From Pseudomonas fluorescens (GTDB taxonomy: Bacteria; Pseudomonadota; Gammaproteobacteria; Pseudomonadales; Pseudomonadaceae), in assembly GCF_003732425.1 (NCBI RefSeq), contig NZ_MOBX01000003.1, positions 868,001-932,000 of the forward strand: a stretch of DNA of 64,000 nucleotides, in the 5' to 3' direction. Below are positions 34,922 through 44,551 of the stretch, piece after piece. The translations under genes were made by a program, and so were the position numbers. Under the pieces are notes generated by a model. It saw only the letters and a list, made by a program, of their open reading frames with translations. It had not been told where the DNA came from and searched no databases. How positions within the stretch are numbered: the stretch's first letter is position 1; each line of letters begins with the position of its first letter.

Positions 34922-36232
34922 TCAAGCCCGCAACGTCCGCGTCATGCGCAAGGCCAGCAAACTCCCGCCGACAATCACGGCTGCCAGGAGATACAAGGCC
35001 GCGTCCGTCGAACCGGTGCTGTCCTTGACCCAACCCACCAGGTACGGGCTGAGGAACCCGGCCATCTGCCCCATCGAGTTAATCAACGCCAGCCCGCCGG
35101 CCGCAGCGCCGGCACTCAACATCGCCGTCGGCACCGGCCAGAACATCGGCAGGCCGGTCAGTGCGCCCATGGTGGCAATGGTCAGACCCAGAATCGCAAT
35201 CGCCGGGTTGGCCGCGAAGTTCACCGCAATCACCAGACCGATCGCGCCCATCAACATTGGCACCACCAAGTGCCAGCGACGCTCTTTGCGCAGATCCGCC
35301 GAACGACCGACCATCAGCATGAACACCGCCGCCAGCAGATACGGAATCGCACTCAGCCAGCCAATCACCAGGTTATCGCTGAAGCCAAGGTTCTTGATGA
35401 TCGACGGCAGCCAGAAGTTGATCGCGTAGACGCCGCTCTGGATGCAGAAGTAGATCAGGCCGAACGCCCAGATCGCCGGGTTCTTGAACACCGCCAGCAA
35501 CGAGTCGGAGGTGGTTTTCGGCTTGTTCGCCAAGTCTTCGGCCTGATCGGCTTCAAGCACCGCGCGCTCGTGCGGACTCAGCCACTTGGCGTTGGCGAAG
35601 CTGTCGCTCAGCAGGAAATAGGCGAGGGCGCCGAGGATCACTGTGGGAATGCCTTGCAGCAGGAACATCCACTGCCAACCGGCCAATCCGCCCTGGCCAG
35701 CGGCGAAGTGATTGAGAATCCAGCCGGAGAACGGGCTGCCGAGCAGGCCGGACACCGGGATCGCCGACATGAACAACGCCATGATCCGCCCACGGCGAAA
35801 GGTCGGGAACCATTGCGAGAGGTACAACACGACGCCCGGGAAGAAGCCGGCTTCGGCCGCACCGGTGAACAGACGCAGGGTGTAGAACTCGGTCGGGGTG
35901 GTGACGAACAGCAGACAGGTCGACAACGTGCCCCAAGTGATCATCATCAACGCAATCCAGCGCCGTGGGCCGAATCGGGTCAGGGCCAGGTTGCTCGGTA
36001 CGCCGCACAGCACGTAGCCGATAAAGAAGATACCGGCACCGAGGCCGTACACGGTTTCGCTGAATTTCAGTGCATCGAGCATCTGCAGTTTGGCAAATCC
36101 AACGTTGACCCGGTCGAGGTAGTTGAACAAGTAGCAGATGAAAATGAAGGGGATCAAACGCAGGGTGATGCGTTTGTAGACGGCGTTTTTATCGTCATCG
36201 ATGGTCTGGGTAGCTGCGGCGCTCTGCGACAT
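34922..36232 (-). CDS. MFS transporter, anion:cation symporter type
   Basis: A 436-residue 12-helix carrier. The N-terminal region RLIPFIFICYLFNYLDRVNV carries the D-R motif typical of the anion:cation symporter subfamily (GudP, GarP, tartrate and phthalate carriers). It begins at the ATG at 36232 with AGAGAG upstream. It is divergent from a CdaR-type regulator that is followed by glycerate kinase, which suggests uptake of a sugar diacid or glycerate. The exact substrate is inferred. Confidence 0.85.
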   Translation of the reverse strand: MSQSAAATQTIDDDKNAVYKRITLRLIPFIFICYLFNYLDRVNVGFAKLQMLDALKFSETVYGLGAGIFFIGYVLCGVPSNLALTRFGPRRWIALMMITWGTLSTCLLFVTTPTEFYTLRLFTGAAEAGFFPGVVLYLSQWFPTFRRGRIMALFMSAIPVSGLLGSPFSGWILNHFAAGQGGLAGWQWMFLLQGIPTVILGALAYFLLSDSFANAKWLSPHERAVLEADQAEDLANKPKTTSDSLLAVFKNPAIWAFGLIYFCIQSGVYAINFWLPSIIKNLGFSDNLVIGWLSAIPYLLAAVFMLMVGRSADLRKERRWHLVVPMLMGAIGLVIAVNFAANPAIAILGLTIATMGALTGLPMFWPVPTAMLSAGAAAGGLALINSMGQMAGFLSPYLVGWVKDSTGSTDAALYLLAAVIVGGSLLALRMTRTLRA

Positions 36233-36404
36233 AGCGGCTCTCTCTTTATTATGATTTTTTGCGATGCAAAGGGTAACGTTGATCGCCCCGAGAGTCTCGG
36301 CCACCTGTGGCCGGATTGTCTTTGTGCCTGAGCACAGGGTTTGCCGCCAGACCCTGTGCGGGTGAACAACTTGTCCGTGCCTGTTTTCAAGGATTCCAGC
36401 GCTT

Positions 36405-37523
36405 ATGTTCGAACTCGATCACGACCTCGCCCAGGACATCGTCGACCGGGCCATGGCCATTTTGCCCTACAACGTCAACGTCATGGACAGCCAGGGGCTG
36501 ATCCTCGGCAGTGGCGAACCGGAGCGCATCAACACCCGTCACGAAGGCGCGCAACTGGTGCTGGCCAACGGTCGCGTGGTCGAGATCGATGCGCAAACGG
36601 CCGTGCATCTGAAAGGCGTACAACCGGGGATCAACCTGCCGCTGTTGCTCGATCAGCGCTTGATCGGTGTCCTCGGCATCACTGGCGAACCGGAGCAATT
36701 GCGCACTTACGCCGAACTGGTGCGCATGACCGCGGAAATGCTCGTCGGCCAGCGCAATCAGCAGGCCGAACAGCAATGGCGGCGCCAGCGTTGTGATGAT
36801 TTGCTGGCGCTGCTGTTGAGCGAGGCGGGAGATTCGCCGCGTCTGGTCGATGAGGCGCAGCAACTTGGGCTCAAGCCGCAACTGACGCGGGTGCCGTATC
36901 TGTTCGAGCTGGGCATGGAACATGGGCCGGGGCAAACCGTTGAGGCGCTCAGTGCCTGGCTGATGTCGCGTTATCCCGATAGCTGGTGCGTGAGTTCGGC
37001 GAAGTCGTCACTGCTGTGGTGCCGCCCGGCGAGTCAAAACGTCGAGCATGACCGCTTGCTGGAAAAACTCGACGGCCTCGGCTGGAAGATTTTGCGCATC
37101 GCCGTGGGCGGGCAGGCCGATGGGCTCACCGGGCTGCGTCGTTGTTATCGGCGCGTGGGTGACTTGCTCGCCTATGGTCGCGAAGTGTTGCCGCACTCGC
37201 GGTTGCTGACGCTGAACCGCTATCGCTTGCCGGTGATGTTGTGGCGGCATCGCAATGACGATGCGCTGGACGAATTGCTTAAACCGCTGCGTAAGGTGAT
37301 CGCCAAGGACGGCAATGGCCAGTTGCTCGCGACGCTGCGCAGTTGGTGCGAGCACGATGGCCAGAGTCAGGCGTGTGCCGATGCGCTGGGGATTCATCGC
37401 AACAGTTTGCGTTACCGGATGGAGCGGATTGCCGAACTGAGTGGAGTTGATCCGTTAAGGCTGGACGGGATGCTGGCGCTGTATCTTGGGGTGCAACTGC
37501 TGCCGCACACTGATCCGAATTGA
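36405..37523 (+). CDS. cdaR: CdaR-type sugar-diacid regulator
   Basis: A 372-residue regulator. N-terminal diacid_rec domain (MFELDHDLAQDIVDRAMAIL through about 135) and a C-terminal PucR-type helix-turn-helix (QACADALGIHRNSLRYRMER). In E. coli CdaR activates garPLRK, gudPD and the glucarate/galactarate genes in response to glycerate. The neighbours (MFS carrier on one side, glycerate kinase on the other) match that role. Confidence 0.88.
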   Translation: MFELDHDLAQDIVDRAMAILPYNVNVMDSQGLILGSGEPERINTRHEGAQLVLANGRVVEIDAQTAVHLKGVQPGINLPLLLDQRLIGVLGITGEPEQLRTYAELVRMTAEMLVGQRNQQAEQQWRRQRCDDLLALLLSEAGDSPRLVDEAQQLGLKPQLTRVPYLFELGMEHGPGQTVEALSAWLMSRYPDSWCVSSAKSSLLWCRPASQNVEHDRLLEKLDGLGWKILRIAVGGQADGLTGLRRCYRRVGDLLAYGREVLPHSRLLTLNRYRLPVMLWRHRNDDALDELLKPLRKVIAKDGNGQLLATLRSWCEHDGQSQACADALGIHRNSLRYRMERIAELSGVDPLRLDGMLALYLGVQLLPHTDPN

Positions 37524-37543
37524 TTGGGCGCCTATAAGGAAGC

Positions 37544-37610
37544 CTTCGCGAGCAGGCTCGCTCCCACAATGGAATGCGATCAACCTGTGGGAGCGAGCCT
37601 GCTCGCGAAG
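37544..37610. repeat. REPIN B
   Basis: Left arm 37544-37569 (CTTCGCGAGCAGGCTCGCTC CCACAA) and inverted right arm 37584-37610, with a 14-bp spacer. It lies between the cdaR stop and the glycerate kinase start. Confidence 0.85.
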
Positions 37611-37740
37611 AGGCCGGAACATTCAAAAACAGATCTTTTGTGAAAATGAACAATAAACGCCTGCCCCACTTGTGCAGCGGACAGGCGTCAAGGCGCAGGC
37701 CGACTGGCAGCATGAGGGGCATTGCAACCGGAGAATTCCC

Positions 37741-38883
37741 ATGAAGATCGTCATCGCCCCCGACTCGTTCAAGGACAGCCTCAGTGCCCAAGGCGTCGCC
37801 GAAGCCATCGCCCTCGGCCTGGCACAGGTCTGGCCGCAGGCAACGATGGTCAAATGCCCGATGGCTGATGGCGGCGAAGGTACGGTCGAGTCGATTCTTG
37901 CTGCCTGCGAAGGCGAACTGCGCCGCACCCGTGTGCGTGGCCCGCTGGGCACCGCCGTCGACGCCGCGTGGGGCTGGTTGCCACACAACCACACCGCAAT
38001 CATTGAAATGGCCGAGGCCAGTGGCTTGCAATTGGTACCGCTGGGACAACGCGATGCCTGCATCAGCAGCACCTTCGGCACCGGCGAATTGATTCGTGCC
38101 GCGCTGGATGCTGGCGCGCAACGGGTGATTCTGGCGATTGGCGGCAGTGCGACCAACGATGGTGGCGCCGGGGCGATGCAGGCGCTGGGCGTGAAGTTGC
38201 TCGATGCACAGAATCAAGCGTTGGTGCCCGGTGGCCTGGCATTGGCGCAACTGGCTCGGCTGGACCTGAGCGAACTCGACCCACGTCTGGCGCAGGTGCG
38301 TTTCGATATCGCCGCTGACGTGAACAACCCGTTGTGCGGCCCGCACGGTGCTTCAGTGATTTTCGGCCCGCAGAAAGGTGCCTCGCCGGCGCAAGTGCAG
38401 CAACTCGATCAGGCGTTGGCGCACTTCGCCGAATTGTGCGCGCAAGCCTTGGGCAAAGACGTCCGCGACGAACCGGGTAGCGGTGCGGCGGGTGGTTTGG
38501 GGTATGCGGCCAAGGCATTCCTTGGGGCGCAATTCCAGGCTGGCGTTGAAGTGGTCGCCGAACTGGTCGGCCTCGCCGAAGCAGTTAAAGGTGCCGACCT
38601 GGTGATCACCGGGGAAGGTCGCTTCGATGCCCAGACCTTGCGCGGCAAGACCCCGTTCGGAGTTGCGCGGATAGCCAAGCAGCACGACGTCCCGGTCATT
38701 GTCATCGCCGGGACGTTGGGCGAGGGTTATCAAGAACTTTACGGTCACGGTATCGATGCGGCGTTCGCCGTGACCAGCGGCCCGATGACGCTGGAGCAGG
38801 CCTGCGCCGAAGCACCGCGCTTGTTGCGTGAACGCGCGACGGACATCGCCCGAGTCTGGCAGCTTGCCAAACACAAACACTGA
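37741..38883 (+). CDS. garK: Glycerate kinase, type I
   Basis: A 380-residue glycerate kinase with the family start MKIVIAPDSFKDSLSAQGVA, and GGSATNDGGAGAMQALGVKL and GEGRFDAQTLRGKTPFGVA. It phosphorylates D-glycerate (to 2-phosphoglycerate in the E. coli GarK/GlxK type). Start ATG at 37741 with GGAG upstream. Gene order with cdaR and the MFS carrier supports glycerate or sugar-acid use. The REPIN between cdaR and this gene may separate their expression. Confidence 0.9.
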   Translation: MKIVIAPDSFKDSLSAQGVAEAIALGLAQVWPQATMVKCPMADGGEGTVESILAACEGELRRTRVRGPLGTAVDAAWGWLPHNHTAIIEMAEASGLQLVPLGQRDACISSTFGTGELIRAALDAGAQRVILAIGGSATNDGGAGAMQALGVKLLDAQNQALVPGGLALAQLARLDLSELDPRLAQVRFDIAADVNNPLCGPHGASVIFGPQKGASPAQVQQLDQALAHFAELCAQALGKDVRDEPGSGAAGGLGYAAKAFLGAQFQAGVEVVAELVGLAEAVKGADLVITGEGRFDAQTLRGKTPFGVARIAKQHDVPVIVIAGTLGEGYQELYGHGIDAAFAVTSGPMTLEQACAEAPRLLRERATDIARVWQLAKHKH

Positions 38884-38897
38884 ACTTCACCGACAAC

Positions 38898-39036
38898 CCT
38901 GTGGCGAGGGAGCTTGCTCCCGCTGGGCTGCGAAGCAGCCCCAATCCCTGCCACCGCATTCCTTCCTGATTCACCGCGGTCAATGGTTTTACGACTGCTG
39001 CGCAGTCGAGCGGGAGCAAGCTCCCTCGCCACAGGG
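38898..39036. repeat. REPIN C, different REP class
   Basis: Left arm 38898-38942 (GGCGAGGGAGCTTGCTCCCG) and right arm 38992-39036, inverted. The core differs from the GGGAGCGAGCCTGC class, so it belongs to another REP family. It fills the first part of the gap before the chemoreceptor gene. Confidence 0.8.
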
Positions 39037-39241
39037 CGGATCAACCAGTCAGGGTGTTTCATTGTTGTAACACCCTGAAAAATAATTGCTCTTGCCCCGC
39101 AATCTTCCTAAAGCCTGGCCGATACAGCTAACAGGCGCGCACCAAACTTCCTGACAACAGTGACGCCGGACTGAGCCCGCCCCCCACGGGCCAGTGATGA
39201 CGCATGGACGCTCGTAGTTTCTATCTTTCGAGAGCTCAACT
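39037..39241. other. Promoter region of the chemoreceptor gene
   Basis: Between REPIN C and the chemoreceptor start. I see no gene. No clear -35/-10 or FliA site could be called by eye. Confidence 0.4.
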
Positions 39242-40867
39242 ATGTCCCTGCGTAACCTGAATATCGCGCCCCGTGCCTTCCTCGGTTTTGCCTTTATCGC
39301 CTTGCTGGTGATCGTGCTCGGCGTGTTCGCCGTCAACCGCATGTCGCTCATCCGTCAGGCTTCGATCGACATGGACTCGACGCAATTGCCCAGCGTCACT
39401 CACCTCAGTGCGGTAACGGAAAACGTCCTGCGCATGCGCATCCTGTCGTTCCGTGTACTGGTCAATCGTGAGCCGGCCAGCCTGCAAGAGGCGCAGACGC
39501 GCATTGCCGTGCTGGTCGACAAGGCGCGCAAGGCTCAGGCCAGCTATGCCGCGCTGCCGGCAGGCCCTGAAGAACGTGAAATCTACCAGACCTTCTCAAC
39601 CACCCTGGACAACTACCTGCAAGCGCAGAGCCAGATGATTGAGCTGTCGCGTCAGGACAAACTCGACGAGATGCGCCTCCTGATCAACACACGGATCAAG
39701 GATGGCACTGACCAGATGGGCGAGCAGCTCAACAAGCTGATTGCAATCAACACGGCCGATGCGAAAACGGCAGCTACCAAGGCTGGTGAACACTACGACA
39801 GCGCTGTGACCGGGATCATCATCGTTGCCGTGATTGCAGCGCTGGCCACCGTGCTACTGGCCTGGCTGCTGACCCGCAGCATCGTCACCCCGCTGAACCG
39901 TGCTGTACTGGCCGCGCAAACCATCGCCGACGGCAACTTGAGCAAAACCATCGAAGTCGACGGCAAGGACGAAGCGACGCAGTTGCTGCAGGCGCTCGCC
40001 TCCATGCAGACCAACCTGCGCAAAACCATTGAACAGATCGCCGGCTCCGCCACGCAACTGGGCGCTGCTGCCGAAGAACTCAGCGCGGTAACCGAAGAAG
40101 CCTCCCGGGGCCTGCAGCAGCAGAACAATGAAATCGAGCAAGCCGCCACTGCCGTCAACGAGATGACCGCCGCGGTCGAAGAAGTCGCGCGCAACGCCGT
40201 GTCGACCTCCGAAGCCTCGAACCAGTCGACCCACGCCGCCCGCGAAGGTCGCGATCAAGTGGTGAAAACCGTCGACGCGATCCAGACCATGACCCACGAC
40301 GTGCAGAACACCGCGCAGATGATCGAAGGCCTCGCCGCGCAGGGTCGAGACATCGGCAAAGTGCTCGACGTGATCCGTGCCATCGCCGAACAGACCAACC
40401 TGCTGGCGCTCAACGCCGCAATCGAAGCCGCACGTGCCGGTGAGGCCGGGCGGGGTTTTGCCGTGGTGGCGGACGAAGTGCGGGCACTGGCCCATCGCAC
40501 GGCGCAGTCGACCCAGGAAATCGAAAAAATGGTCGCCGGCATCCAGAACGGCACCGGCGAAGCGGTGTCGTCGATGCAGCAAAGCAACCAGCGCACCCAG
40601 ACCACCCTGGAAATGGCCCGCGCGGCCGGGGTAGCGCTGGAGCAGATCACCCAGTCGATCCATCAGATCAACGAACGCAACCTGGTGATCGCCAGCGCCT
40701 CGGAAGAACAGGCGCAAGTCTCGCGCGAGGTCGACCGCAACCTGGTCAACATCCGCGATCTGGCCACGCAATCGGCCGCCGGGGCCAACCAGACCAGCGC
40801 CGCGACCCACGAACTGTCGCGTCTGGCGGTGGATTTGAATGCCATGGTGGCGCGTTTCGTGATTTGA
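39242..40867 (+). CDS. Methyl-accepting chemotaxis protein
   Basis: A 541-residue transducer. TM1 at about 11-31, a helical periplasmic four-helix-bundle sensor region (about 35-185), TM2 at about 189-210, HAMP at about 211-265, and the signalling domain with the conserved hairpin ([20 protein letters not shown], then [15 protein letters not shown]). It has no C-terminal CheR-docking pentapeptide (ends VARFVI). Its ligand is unknown. The following aminotransferase begins 41 bp later and may share the transcript. Confidence 0.92.
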   Translation: MSLRNLNIAPRAFLGFAFIALLVIVLGVFAVNRMSLIRQASIDMDSTQLPSVTHLSAVTENVLRMRILSFRVLVNREPASLQEAQTRIAVLVDKARKAQASYAALPAGPEEREIYQTFSTTLDNYLQAQSQMIELSRQDKLDEMRLLINTRIKDGTDQMGEQLNKLIAINTADAKTAATKAGEHYDSAVTGIIIVAVIAALATVLLAWLLTRSIVTPLNRAVLAAQTIADGNLSKTIEVDGKDEATQLLQALASMQTNLRKTIEQIAGSATQLGAAAEELSAVTEEASRGLQQQNNEIEQAATAVNEMTAAVEEVARNAVSTSEASNQSTHAAREGRDQVVKTVDAIQTMTHDVQNTAQMIEGLAAQGRDIGKVLDVIRAIAEQTNLLALNAAIEAARAGEAGRGFAVVADEVRALAHRTAQSTQEIEKMVAGIQNGTGEAVSSMQQSNQRTQTTLEMARAAGVALEQITQSIHQINERNLVIASASEEQAQVSREVDRNLVNIRDLATQSAAGANQTSAATHELSRLAVDLNAMVARFVI

Positions 40868-40908
40868 GATACGGTGAAGGCTGGAAACCGCGCAATCAGG
40901 AGACGTAC

Positions 40909-42096
40909 ATGCGCTATTCAGCCTTGACCCAACGAATCGCCGGGGAGGGAGCAGCGGCCTGGCAGATTCATGACCGAGCGCTGGAGTTGCGCGCCGAGGG
41001 TGTCGATATCTTGCTGCTGAGCGTTGGCGACCCGGATTTCGATACACCTTTGCCGATTGTCCACGGCGCGATCGACAGCTTGCTCGCTGGCGATACCCAT
41101 TACTCCGAAGTGCGTGGCCGTTTGGCGCTGCGCACGCTGATTGCCGAACGCCATCGTCGGCGTAGCGGGCAATCAGTCGATGCCGACCACGTCATCATCA
41201 TGCCCGGCGCGCAATGCGCGGTGTATTCGGTGGCGCAATGTCTGCTCGATCCCGGCGATGAAGTGATCGTCGCCGAACCGATGTACGTCACCTACGAAGG
41301 CGTGTTTGGCGCATGCGGCGCGACGGTGGTGCCGGTGCCGGTACGTCCGGAAAACGGTTTCCGCGTCGACCCGCTCGACGTCGCCGCGCGCATCACGCCG
41401 AAAACCCGCGCCATGCTGCTCAACAGTCCGAACAACCCCAGCGGCGCGAGCCTGTCATTGCTGATCTGGCAGGAACTGGCGGCACTGTGCATCCGCCATG
41501 ACTTGTGGCTGATCAGCGACGAGGTCTACAGCGAACTGCTGTATGAAGGTCAGCACGTCAGCCCGGCCAGTTTGCCGGGCATGGCCGAACGCACGGCGAC
41601 GATCAACAGCCTGTCGAAATCCCACGCCATGACCGGATGGCGCATTGGCTGGATGATCGGGCCGAAATCGTTGGCCGAGCATTTAGTCAATTTATCGCTG
41701 AGCATGCTCTTCGGGCTGCCGGATTTTGTGCAGAAGGCCGCGCAGATTGCGTTGGAAACCGATTTGCCGGAAGTGACGCAGATGCGTGAGGAATATCGCC
41801 TGCGTCGGGATCTGGTCTGCGAGCGTTTGCACGGTTGCCCGGGGCTGTACCCGATTCGGCCTGATGGCGGCATGTTCGTGATGGTCGATGTGCGCCAAAC
41901 GGGGCTGGATGCCCAGGCATTTGCCGAGCAGTTGCTGGAGGGTTATGGCGTGTCGGTGCTGGCGGGTGAGGCATTCGGGCCAAGTGCGGCGGGGCATATC
42001 CGCATTGGTTTGGTGCTGGACCGGGTGAAGCTGGCGGATGCCTGTGCGCGGATTGCGCTTTGTGCGGCGCAGCTTCTGCAGGCGCGTAGTGCCTGA
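40909..42096 (+). CDS. Class I/II PLP aminotransferase
   Basis: A 395-residue fold-type I PLP enzyme. Visible: NSPNNPSGA, the DEVYSELLYEG segment, the PLP-Lys in NSLSKSHAMTGWRIGW and the substrate-Arg in GHIRIGLV. It probably acts on an amino acid such as aspartate, tyrosine or arginine; subfamily not settled. The ATG at 40909 has CAGGAGA upstream. Confidence 0.87.
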   Translation: MRYSALTQRIAGEGAAAWQIHDRALELRAEGVDILLLSVGDPDFDTPLPIVHGAIDSLLAGDTHYSEVRGRLALRTLIAERHRRRSGQSVDADHVIIMPGAQCAVYSVAQCLLDPGDEVIVAEPMYVTYEGVFGACGATVVPVPVRPENGFRVDPLDVAARITPKTRAMLLNSPNNPSGASLSLLIWQELAALCIRHDLWLISDEVYSELLYEGQHVSPASLPGMAERTATINSLSKSHAMTGWRIGWMIGPKSLAEHLVNLSLSMLFGLPDFVQKAAQIALETDLPEVTQMREEYRLRRDLVCERLHGCPGLYPIRPDGGMFVMVDVRQTGLDAQAFAEQLLEGYGVSVLAGEAFGPSAAGHIRIGLVLDRVKLADACARIALCAAQLLQARSA

Positions 42097-42121
42097 TGGA
42101 TTTGGGTTGCCTGTTCCGGCC

Positions 42122-42188
42122 TCATCGCGAGCAGGCTCACTCCCACAGTTGAAATGCATTCCCCTGTGGGAGCGAGCCTGCTCGCGAA
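42122..42188. repeat. REPIN D
   Basis: Left arm 42122-42147 (TCGCGAGCAGGCTCACTCCC) and inverted right arm 42162-42188. It lies between the convergent aminotransferase and kguD genes and may help terminate both. Confidence 0.8.
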
Positions 42189-42213
42189 GGCGGCATTACA
42201 GGCACCGATTAAT

Positions 42214-43191
42214 TCAATCCTGCCAAGCCAATGGATTCACCAGATTCGCCGGCTTATCTCCCTTCAGCGCGGCCAACAGATTCTCCACCGCACACCGCGC
42301 CATCGCCTCGCGCGTCTCATGCGTCGCCGAGCCCATATGCGGCGTCGCCACCACATTGTTCAGCTGCAACAACGGCGAATCATGATTCAGCGGCTCACGC
42401 TCAAACACATCCAGCCCCGCCGCACGAATCCGTTGATGACGCAGCGCCTCGATCATCGCCGCCTCATCCACCACCTTGCCCCGCGAGATGTTGATGAAGA
42501 TGCTCTCCGGGCGCATCAGCGCAAACTGCTCGGCGCCAATCAAACCTTCGGTCTGCGCCGTCAGCGGCAAGGTCAGGCAAACGAAATCGGCCTGTTTGAG
42601 CAGGTCTTCGAGGCTGCGGTATTGCGCATCGAATCGCGCCTCGACCGCCGGCTTGCGCGACTGGCTGTGATAGATCACCGGCATGCCGAAACCGAAATGT
42701 CCACGCTGCGCCAACGCTTCGCCGATGCGGCCCATGCCGATAATGCCCAACGTCTTGCCATGCACATCGGTGCCGAAGTGCGCCGGGCCGATGTTGCGGC
42801 TCCATTGGCCGCTGCGCACCATGTTCGCCAGTTCGACCACGCGCCGGGCGGCGGCGAGGATCAGGGCGAAACCGGTGTCAGCGGTGGTTTCGGTGAGAAC
42901 GTCCGGGGTGTTGCTCAGCAAAATCCTGCGCCGGCTCAGGTAATCGATGTCGTAGTTATCGACGCCCACCGAAACGCTGGCAATCGCTTCGAGTTGTGGC
43001 GCCAGATCAAGCAACGCCGCGTCGAGTTTCAAGCTGGCGCCGAGCAAACCGTGGGCGTGGGGCAGGGCATCGCGCAGTTGCATGAGGCCGTCGGCGTCGA
43101 GGCTGTTGATCAGCGTCACCTCGCACTGTTCTTGCAAACGCGCCATCAGCGCGGGCGAAAGTTTCTTGTACAACACGACCTGTTTTTTCAT
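42214..43191 (-). CDS. kguD: 2-ketogluconate 6-phosphate reductase KguD
   Basis: A 325-residue D-2-hydroxyacid dehydrogenase. NAD(P)-binding GIIGMGRIGEALAQRG and catalytic Arg, Glu and His in NISRGKVVDE, DVFEREPL and NNVVATPHMGS. The position as last gene of ptxS-kguEKTD identifies it as KguD, which reduces 2-keto-6-phosphogluconate to 6-phosphogluconate. It starts 13 bp after kguT ends. Confidence 0.92.
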   Translation of the reverse strand: MKKQVVLYKKLSPALMARLQEQCEVTLINSLDADGLMQLRDALPHAHGLLGASLKLDAALLDLAPQLEAIASVSVGVDNYDIDYLSRRRILLSNTPDVLTETTADTGFALILAAARRVVELANMVRSGQWSRNIGPAHFGTDVHGKTLGIIGMGRIGEALAQRGHFGFGMPVIYHSQSRKPAVEARFDAQYRSLEDLLKQADFVCLTLPLTAQTEGLIGAEQFALMRPESIFINISRGKVVDEAAMIEALRHQRIRAAGLDVFEREPLNHDSPLLQLNNVVATPHMGSATHETREAMARCAVENLLAALKGDKPANLVNPLAWQD

Positions 43192-43204
43192 GGCAAAAGT
43201 CTCT

Positions 43205-44503
43205 TCAGGAATGCGCCGGCACGGCACGCGTGGCGACGGCTTTGGCGACGACGCGATCACTGGCGCCGGGCTTGAGAAAAATCGTCAGCACCACCGACAG
43301 CAGCAATGCGCCGCTCATCAGCAGGTACGAAGCACCGGGCGAGCCGGTGGAGCTGTTCAGGTAACCGACCAGATACGAGCCGCCGAACGAACCGAGCGCG
43401 CCCATGCTGTTGATCAGCGCCATGGCGCCGCCGGCGACGTTGGCCGGGAGAATCTCCGGGACGATGGCAAAGAACGGCCCGTAAGGCGCATACATGCAGG
43501 CGCCGGCAATCACCAGCAGCGTGTACGACCACCAGAAGTGTTCGGCACCCAGTGCGTAGGAGCCGTAGAACGCGATCGACGCGATCAGCAGCGGCGGCCA
43601 GACAAAGCGTTTGCGCTTCTGCAACTTGTCCGAACCCCACGACACCAAAAGCATGCCAATCACCGCCGCCAGATACGGCAGCGCCGACAGCCAGCCGGCC
43701 TCGATCATGTCCATTTGCGCGCCGGCCTTGAGGATCGACGGCAGCCACAGCACAAAGCCGTAAACGCCGATGCTCCAGCAGAAAAACTGCAACGCGAGAA
43801 TGATCACCTTCGGCGAGCGGAATGCCTCGGCGTAGTTCTTCACTGCTTTGATACCGACCTGTTCGGCCGCCAGTGCGTTTTCCAGATCCTGCTTTTCCTG
43901 CTCGTTGAGCCACTTGGCCTGCGCCGGACGATCATCGGCCAGACGCCACCAGATAAACGCCCAGAGCACCGCCGGCAGACCCTCGATGATGAACATCCAG
44001 CGCCAGCTGAAATGCTGCACCAGATATCCCGAAACCACCGACATCCACAGCATCGTCACCGGGTTGCCGAGGATCAGGAACGTGTTGGCCCGCGAGCGTT
44101 CCGCGCGGGTAAACCAATGGCACAGATACACCAGCATCGCCGGCATTACCGCCGCCTCCACCACACCGAGCATGAAGCGGATGACGATCAGCCAGTAGGC
44201 ATTGGAGACCACGCCGGTCAACGTGGCGAGGCCGCCCCAGAGAATCAGGCTGACGAAAATCAGCTTCTTCACGCTGTGTTTTTGCGCGTAGATCGCACCC
44301 GGCACCTGGAAGAAAAAGTAACCAAGGAAGAACAGCGCACCGAGCAGCGACGACAGGCCGGGGGTGATCATCAGGTCTTCGGCCATGCCCGATGCGGCGG
44401 CGAAGCCGTAGTTGGCGCGATCCAGATACGCCAGGCTGTAGGTGATGAAGACGATGGGCATGATGTACCACCAGCGGCGGGTGGCGAGGGTTACGGTTTT
44501 CAT
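43205..44503 (-). CDS. kguT: 2-ketogluconate transporter KguT (MFS)
   Basis: A 432-residue 12-helix MFS protein of the anion:cation symporter type (AYLDRANYGFAAASGMAEDL). In this cluster it imports 2-ketogluconate made in the periplasm. GAGC precedes the ATG. It follows kguK by 48 bp and precedes kguD by 13 bp. Confidence 0.92.
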   Translation of the reverse strand: MKTVTLATRRWWYIMPIVFITYSLAYLDRANYGFAAASGMAEDLMITPGLSSLLGALFFLGYFFFQVPGAIYAQKHSVKKLIFVSLILWGGLATLTGVVSNAYWLIVIRFMLGVVEAAVMPAMLVYLCHWFTRAERSRANTFLILGNPVTMLWMSVVSGYLVQHFSWRWMFIIEGLPAVLWAFIWWRLADDRPAQAKWLNEQEKQDLENALAAEQVGIKAVKNYAEAFRSPKVIILALQFFCWSIGVYGFVLWLPSILKAGAQMDMIEAGWLSALPYLAAVIGMLLVSWGSDKLQKRKRFVWPPLLIASIAFYGSYALGAEHFWWSYTLLVIAGACMYAPYGPFFAIVPEILPANVAGGAMALINSMGALGSFGGSYLVGYLNSSTGSPGASYLLMSGALLLSVVLTIFLKPGASDRVVAKAVATRAVPAHS

Positions 44504-44551
44504 GGGTCTTGCTCCTGAGCTTGTTGTTTTTGTCGCAGCAGGTTCAATTGA